Origin: Lactobacillus kitasatonis DSM 16761 = JCM 1039
GTDB lineage: Bacteria; Bacillota; Bacilli; Lactobacillales; Lactobacillaceae
NCBI RefSeq assembly: GCF_000615285.1
Contig: NZ_BALU01000007.1
Coordinates: 1-64,000, forward strand
DNA: 64,000 nucleotides
Direction: 5' to 3'
Shown: piece by piece, positions 59,830 to 64,000 of the stretch
How positions within the stretch are numbered: position 1 is the stretch's first letter
How the letters are laid out: each line of letters opens with the position of its first letter
The notes under the pieces: model-generated
The model's database searches: none
Seen by the model: the letters and a program-made list of their open reading frames with translations, nothing else
What the model was told of the DNA's origin: nothing
Made by a program: the position numbers and the translations under genes

Positions 59830-60462
59830 TTAATCATCATGTTCAATTTCAAGAATCTTCTTACTGTGAGCATCAATCTTTACCTCAGTAGATTGGCGAC
59901 CTTTGACTACCTCAACGTCCCAGTAAGTCTTGCCATGTTCTTGATCTAACTTCCATTCTTGACTAGTACCATGCGCATGTTCTTCTGCAATTACGCTTGC
60001 TTCGTCACGGCTGATGATGCCGTCCAAGTTCAAAGCTTGTTCGTTACGGTCATCATGGTCTAAACGTTCTGAGTGAACGCTGCTGGCATGGCCAGTTTCC
60101 GCGTTGATTTCTGCAGAATATTCATGAGTGTCATCGAAGCCTTCAATTTCATAAACGTATTGCTTGCCTTCAAGTGACAAATCGATGCTCTTGATTTGCT
60201 TGCCTGAGAATTGGCTATGGAATTTATCGATTGCTTCTTGTTGAGTTAATTTAATCTTACCAATTTCAGTCTTAACACTGTTAGTAGTCTCTGTGGAGGA
60301 ATCGTTGGTTTGACTACTGTCACTGCTTTTAGCTGCAGTAGACTTGTGTGATGTGGTTTGGCTAGTTTGTGCAGTGCTGTTATCTTGCTTTGAACAAGCC
60401 ACGGTTCCAGTCAATAAAGCTGCACCTAATAAAATTGCGCTGGTTAATTTAGTGAGGTTCAT
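59830..60462 (-). CDS. PepSY-domain lipoprotein
   Basis: A 210-residue lipoprotein (lipobox GTVACS, Cys near residue 23), a Ser/Thr-rich linker, then two PepSY units (about residues 70-130 and 145-210) with KQIKSIDLSLEGKQYVYEIE and WKLDQEHGKTYWDVEVV. PepSY domains bind or inhibit peptidases at the cell surface. It is the last of the genes transcribed leftward from the two-component region, with a related PepSY gene directly upstream (60492). AAAGGG precedes the ATG. Confidence 0.85.
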   Translation of the reverse strand: MNLTKLTSAILLGAALLTGTVACSKQDNSTAQTSQTTSHKSTAAKSSDSSQTNDSSTETTNSVKTEIGKIKLTQQEAIDKFHSQFSGKQIKSIDLSLEGKQYVYEIEGFDDTHEYSAEINAETGHASSVHSERLDHDDRNEQALNLDGIISRDEASVIAEEHAHGTSQEWKLDQEHGKTYWDVEVVKGRQSTEVKIDAHSKKILEIEHDD

Positions 60463-60491
60463 CTCTATACCCTTTCTTTTTTCTTAAAAAA

Positions 60492-60809
60492 TTAGTCACG
60501 TTCTACGCTGATTACTTTTTTAGTTAAAGCGTTGATCTTCATGTCGTATTCTCTAGTTGAAGTGAAGCCTTCGATTTCGTAAACGTAGCGGCCTCTTTCT
60601 TTTTCTAAGTTAATGGAGTCGATCTTAGCACTTGGATATTTAGCTCTGAATTTCTTAACAGCTGTGCTTTGAGAGACCCTGATTTTGCTTGATGCTGCTT
60701 GAACAGTAGTAGGTTCTGTATTTTGGTTAACAGTAGTGATAGCTGCTGTGCCTAAGCCGATTAAAGCTGCGCCTGCGAATGCGATTTTCTTTAAGTTGAT
60801 AGTTTTTAT
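60492..60809 (-). CDS. PepSY-domain secreted protein with ATA start
   Basis: The frame from 60809 to TAA at 60492 encodes about 105 residues: a signal peptide (KTINLKKIAFAGAALIGLGT, cleavage near VQAAS) and one PepSY domain (AVKKFRAKYPSAKIDSINLE, GRYVYEIEGFTSTREYDMKI). There is no ATG, GTG or TTG at the start: GGAG (60821-60818) is followed by 8 bases and then ATA. Codon use and domain are intact, so either translation starts at ATA or an ATG was mutated and the gene is silent. It would be missed by standard gene finders. Confidence 0.65.
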   Translation of the reverse strand: MKTINLKKIAFAGAALIGLGTAAITTVNQNTEPTTVQAASSKIRVSQSTAVKKFRAKYPSAKIDSINLEKERGRYVYEIEGFTSTREYDMKINALTKKVISVERD

Positions 60810-60924
60810 AAGTAATTCTCCTTTGATTTTTCTTAATTCCTAATTGCTTTACTTGATATATTTATCTTACTAAGAAAGCAGGCTAGAAAAACCAAAATTA
60901 GATGGAGTTTAAATGAAGATTTCT

Positions 60925-62265
60925 TCATTTTTCTTCGGGGAGATATACGGAAAAGATTGTCCCTTGAGGGGAGTTGTCTTCAACCGTAATTTGACCATGA
61001 TACTTGTCAACTTCGGCTTTAACGATGGCAAGCCCTAGGCCAGAACCGCTGACTTTGCTTGAGTGTGATTTGTCTTCGCGATAAAAGCGTTCGAATATTT
61101 TCTCGCGGTTTTCTCTAGAAATACCGATACCGTGATCGGCCACTTGGAAGAGTAATTTTTCGTCTTCATTTTTTAGTAAAACACTGATGTCGCTATTTTC
61201 TGGGGAATACTTGGCTGCATTTTCTACTAAGTTGTGAGCGATGTTGCGGAAGTCAGTTGGTTTAATTGGATAAAGCAACTGCTCAGGTAATTTTGCAGTA
61301 ATCTTTTGCGGATAAACGGTCTGCACTTCACTAACCACGTCAGAGACAATTTTAACCAAATCGATTGGCGCTACGTCGTCGTTATTTTGATCGATTCGGC
61401 CCAAAGTAAGCAGCTCGTTAACCATTAGCTGCATTTTCTTTGACTCTGAATCGATATAGTCTAATGAAGTAGAAATAATCTCTGGGTTGCTTTGACCGCG
61501 ACGCTTGATCAAATTGACGTGGCCACGAATGGCCGCAATCGGTGTCTTTAATTCGTGGGATGCATCGCTGACGAATTGTTGCTCACGCCTTAAGGCGCTA
61601 TTTTGAAAATTGAGTAGATTGTTAAACGAACGGGCTAGATTCTTGATTTCAAGTGGATTATTTGGAACGGTAATCTTTCTTTCGGGCGTTTTATTCTTGC
61701 GAATATCCTGGATTTCCGTATTCATCGTTTGAATCGGCCGACTCCACTTGTGGGCAAAACGACGGATGAGGGGGATGCTAATTAGAATAGCTAAAAGATT
61801 TAGTCCTAACATGGTAAGCAAAAGCCAGGTGATCAGATTGAAGAGCTCATCCACATTTAACGCAACTTGAATATGATAGCCTTGATGTTTTTCAAATGCT
61901 AAAAAGTAAATCCGATGTTTATAAACAACGAAATTTTGATAATGATGTTTACGATTGATTCCTTTAAAGGTTTCGTACGCATCTTCAGAATAGTAGGTTT
62001 TGCCTTGTGGCGTAGTTAAAATAATCGCATCGTCTTCCTGTTTTGCCAAATAGGCATCAAGCAGTGCGGACCAGTCATATTGCGGCTCCAGATTCTCTTC
62101 AACAGCTTCAATGACCTGCTCGCTTTGACTTTTAGCATTGTAATAAATGTAGCCAGATGAAATAGCCAAAAACGCGATGTTGACGACAACCAGGATAGCT
62201 ACAAAAAGACTGACGAACAGCTTGGTTAACTGATTAGCGGTAGTTTTAGCTTTATTTTCCTTCAT
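60925..62265 (-). CDS. Sensor histidine kinase
   Basis: A 446-residue kinase: two membrane segments (about residues 13-35 and 155-177) enclosing an outside sensor domain, a HAMP linker, the phospho-acceptor box SDASHELKTPIAAIRGHV (His near residue 238) and the ATPase boxes NLVENAAKYS, DHGIGIS and GSGLGLAIVKAEV. It forms a two-component system with the response regulator, starting one base after it. Neighbouring PepSY proteins are plausible targets, or inputs, in envelope control. Confidence 0.9.
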   Translation of the reverse strand: MKENKAKTTANQLTKLFVSLFVAILVVVNIAFLAISSGYIYYNAKSQSEQVIEAVEENLEPQYDWSALLDAYLAKQEDDAIILTTPQGKTYYSEDAYETFKGINRKHHYQNFVVYKHRIYFLAFEKHQGYHIQVALNVDELFNLITWLLLTMLGLNLLAILISIPLIRRFAHKWSRPIQTMNTEIQDIRKNKTPERKITVPNNPLEIKNLARSFNNLLNFQNSALRREQQFVSDASHELKTPIAAIRGHVNLIKRRGQSNPEIISTSLDYIDSESKKMQLMVNELLTLGRIDQNNDDVAPIDLVKIVSDVVSEVQTVYPQKITAKLPEQLLYPIKPTDFRNIAHNLVENAAKYSPENSDISVLLKNEDEKLLFQVADHGIGISRENREKIFERFYREDKSHSSKVSGSGLGLAIVKAEVDKYHGQITVEDNSPQGTIFSVYLPEEK

Positions 62266-62266
62266 C

Positions 62267-62967
62267 TTAATCGTCTTCTCTTAAACAATAGCCAAGGCCA
62301 CGCACCGTCTTGATAAGCTTCTTATAAGGATCGCCCAATTTGTTGCGGATAGTTCTAATGTAGACATCAACCGTGTTGGTTTGCCCCACAAAGTCATAGC
62401 CCCAGACGACGTCGAGCAGTTCATCACGGCTTTTTACTTTTTCAGGCTCTTGCATCAATTCTGTCATTAAGGCAAATTCCTTTGGCGTTAAATAAATTTT
62501 TTCGTCGTTGCAGTAGATTCGTGCTTCACCAAGTCGATTTTGAATGGACCAAAAGTAAAAGTTGAAGTAGGGGTCGTATTTTGTTCTTGTTGCTTTTTTA
62601 ATCTACGCAAGACAACGCGGATTCTGGCAAAAGGCTCTTCAATTTCAAAAGGTTTAGTAATGTAGTCATCTAATCCTTGATCAAGGGCAGAACTAATGTC
62701 AGAGGTGGAATTTTTCGCCGTAAGCATGATAATTGGTACATCGCTTTGTTTGCGAATTCTACGTAAAACAGTGATGCCATCATAAATAGGAAGCATCCAA
62801 TCGAGCAAAATTAGGGTTGGATCTTCCTTTTTGAAAAGCTCTAAGGCTTCTTTACCATCTTGTGCCCAAATTACCTGGTAGCCTTCAAATTCCAGCTCTG
62901 TCTTCACAAAACTAGCCACTGCTTCTCCGTCTTCAACTAGCAGAATTTTGACATCTTTTTCATCCAT
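62267..62967 (-). pseudogene. OmpR-family response regulator, frameshifted
   Basis: The receiver domain (from ATG 62967; ILLVEDGEAVASFVKTELEF, phosphorylated Asp in LILLDWMLP, IIMLTAKNS) is intact, but after FGPFKIDLV the frame is lost near 62512-62516, where one base is missing, and stops at 62488. The next frame (EARIYCNDEKIYLTPKEFAL, then SRDELLDVVWGYDF) encodes the winged-helix DNA-binding domain to 62267. Repaired length about 233 residues. As written the receiver would be cut from its DNA-binding half. Stop and kinase start are one base apart. Confidence 0.8.
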
Positions 62968-62986
62968 ATCAATTACCTCTAGAAAA

Positions 62987-63018
62987 AAACGGCTGGAAAA
63001 TTAATTCCAACCGTTTTG
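62987..63018. terminator. Terminator between pepI and the response regulator
   Basis: AAACGGCTGGAA pairs with TTCCAACCGTTT around ATTAA, T residues follow. Confidence 0.75.
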
Positions 63019-63022
63019 TTAA

Positions 63023-63940
63023 TTAATTTTGACCTTTAAAGGTGCCGTTTTCAACTTCACGAATGAAGTCAGCTAAGTGCTTGTAGTAAACAGCTGGGTT
63101 ATCAACCATGTGGTGGTGACCACCGTCTGGAGTGGTAACTAAGCGTGAGTTAGGAATCTTCTTTTGCATGATCTTAGCAGTTGAAATTGGCATAGTTTCG
63201 TTTTCACCGAAGGTAAGCAAAGTTGGAACCTTGATCTTGTGCAATTGATCTCTGAAGTGCCAGTCCTTTAACTTACCAGTAATAACGAATTCGTTGTCAC
63301 CTTGGAATGCGTTGTAAACGGCAGTACCACCGATGTCCTTCAAGTGGTAAAGCTTAGAAGGTTGCTTACGGTCAACGAAGTTAATGTTCAAAATTTGAAC
63401 ATCGTCTTGGTAACGTTGATTGTCGTAGTCGTTGTTCTTTTCGCATTCGTGCATGAAGTCGATTTCGGTTTGTGGAAGAACTTCTTGACGTCTGCGGTTA
63501 ACTGAAGCAACGTATTCGTCGATTTCGTCAACCATTGAAGAAATGATCGCACCCTTCAAGTGTTGACCATATTTAACGGCGTATTCTTGAACAAGAAGGC
63601 CGCCCCAACTTTGACCAATAAGGTAGAAGTTGTCGAGACCTAACTTTTCACGAACTTCATCGACTTCGTCTAAGAAGTATTCGTAAGTTAAGTACTTCTT
63701 AGCGATTTCTGGATCAGAGTAGTCAGGTTGGTCTGAGTAAAGTGAACCAAGTTGGTCGTACATAGTAACTTGAACGTTAAGACCTTGCTTCTTTAATTGT
63801 TCAGCCGTGTCTTCCCAATATTCGTGGTTGCCGCCAGGACCGCCGTGCAAAGCTAACAAATGAATGTCGCCTTCACCTTGAGTGTTGGTCCATAAGTGGT
63901 AACCGTTGTCTAAAGTGATAATTTTAGTACCAGTTTTCAT
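63023..63940 (-). CDS. pepI: Proline iminopeptidase
   Basis: A 305-residue alpha/beta hydrolase that removes N-terminal proline from peptides in the cytoplasm, part of LAB casein and peptide use. Motifs: oxyanion LLALHGGPGGNHEYW, YDQLGSLYSDQPD, the nucleophile elbow LIGQSWGGLLVQEY (Ser near 110), and the catalytic His in TTPDGGHHHMVDNP near 278. Length and motifs match PepI/PIP of lactobacilli. GAAAGGAAA precedes the ATG. Confidence 0.95.
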   Translation of the reverse strand: MKTGTKIITLDNGYHLWTNTQGEGDIHLLALHGGPGGNHEYWEDTAEQLKKQGLNVQVTMYDQLGSLYSDQPDYSDPEIAKKYLTYEYFLDEVDEVREKLGLDNFYLIGQSWGGLLVQEYAVKYGQHLKGAIISSMVDEIDEYVASVNRRRQEVLPQTEIDFMHECEKNNDYDNQRYQDDVQILNINFVDRKQPSKLYHLKDIGGTAVYNAFQGDNEFVITGKLKDWHFRDQLHKIKVPTLLTFGENETMPISTAKIMQKKIPNSRLVTTPDGGHHHMVDNPAVYYKHLADFIREVENGTFKGQN

Positions 63941-64000
63941 AGAATTTCCTTTCAGTCTTTATTAAAAATAGAATGTATTACATTAATTATCGTATCAGAT

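Overview
The window looks like chromosomal DNA of an acidophilus-group Lactobacillus (L. helveticus / crispatus / acidophilus relatives). The reasons are the AT-rich composition, an SLAP-type surface protein, SEC10/PgrA-like secreted proteins, a PepI-type proline iminopeptidase, CcpA-like cre sites, a T-box leader and many LAB-type rho-independent terminators. No rRNA or tRNA gene was seen. The species call is inference.

Layout. Bases 1-146 are the right end of an insertion sequence, probably IS66 family. From about 1.2 to 19.9 kb lies an AT-rich accessory island ending at galU. It holds a three-gene ABC-3C conflict system (2.3-5.9 kb), a membrane protein (6.1-7.8 kb), a sucrose-use cassette (8.6-15.1 kb: AraC regulator, PTS EIIBC, a frameshifted and an intact GH32 hydrolase, MFS transporter) with a HAD phosphatase, and then three HEPN-type proteins: an Abi_2 protein (16.4 kb), a membrane-anchored HEPN protein (17.7 kb) and an ApeA-like protein split by an in-frame TAG (18.5-19.9 kb). 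A repeat of about 310 bp encoding two predicted structured small RNAs directly follows the Abi gene and recurs at 8.25 kb. A third related RNA hairpin follows the ABC-3C operon. A tiny hydrophobic peptide gene with a self-complementary Shine-Dalgarno region sits before the ApeA-like gene.

From galU (20.0 kb) on, the DNA is mostly core-like: secreted and membrane envelope proteins (21-33 kb, with several decayed genes and small RNAs), a 6-phospho-glycosidase / RpiR / asparaginase block (34.3-37.6 kb), a lone EIIA, a TcaA-like protein, a BceAB-type ABC transporter with a palindromic operator (40.9-43.5 kb), a matrixin protease, HelD, a T-box controlled polar amino-acid ABC transporter (47.4-49.9 kb), coaA and efp (51-52.6 kb), an Rgg-like regulator plus ABC exporter inserted between copies of the efp terminator (52.7-55.3 kb), a Cys-rich leader peptide ahead of an OppA-like binding protein (56.4-58.3 kb), a par/Fst-type type I toxin-antitoxin locus with a broken toxin frame (58.4-58.7 kb), a MarR-GNAT operon, a two-component system beside three PepSY proteins, and pepI.

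Recurring themes: many genes carry single frameshifts or in-frame stops (scrB-like, SEC10/PgrA-like, two TetR genes, GH4, one PepSY protein, the response regulator, ApeA-like, Fst toxin), so either real decay or sequence error must be considered. A 14-bp motif (GTGCAAATATGACA-like) precedes four separate transcription units between 19.9 and 29.7 kb. The strongest candidates for something new are the Abi gene with its duplicated small-RNA cassette, the Cys-rich attenuator, the Pro-Pro mini-ORF before efp, the three evenly spaced palindromes at 22.0 kb and the tiny self-regulating peptide gene at 18.4 kb.
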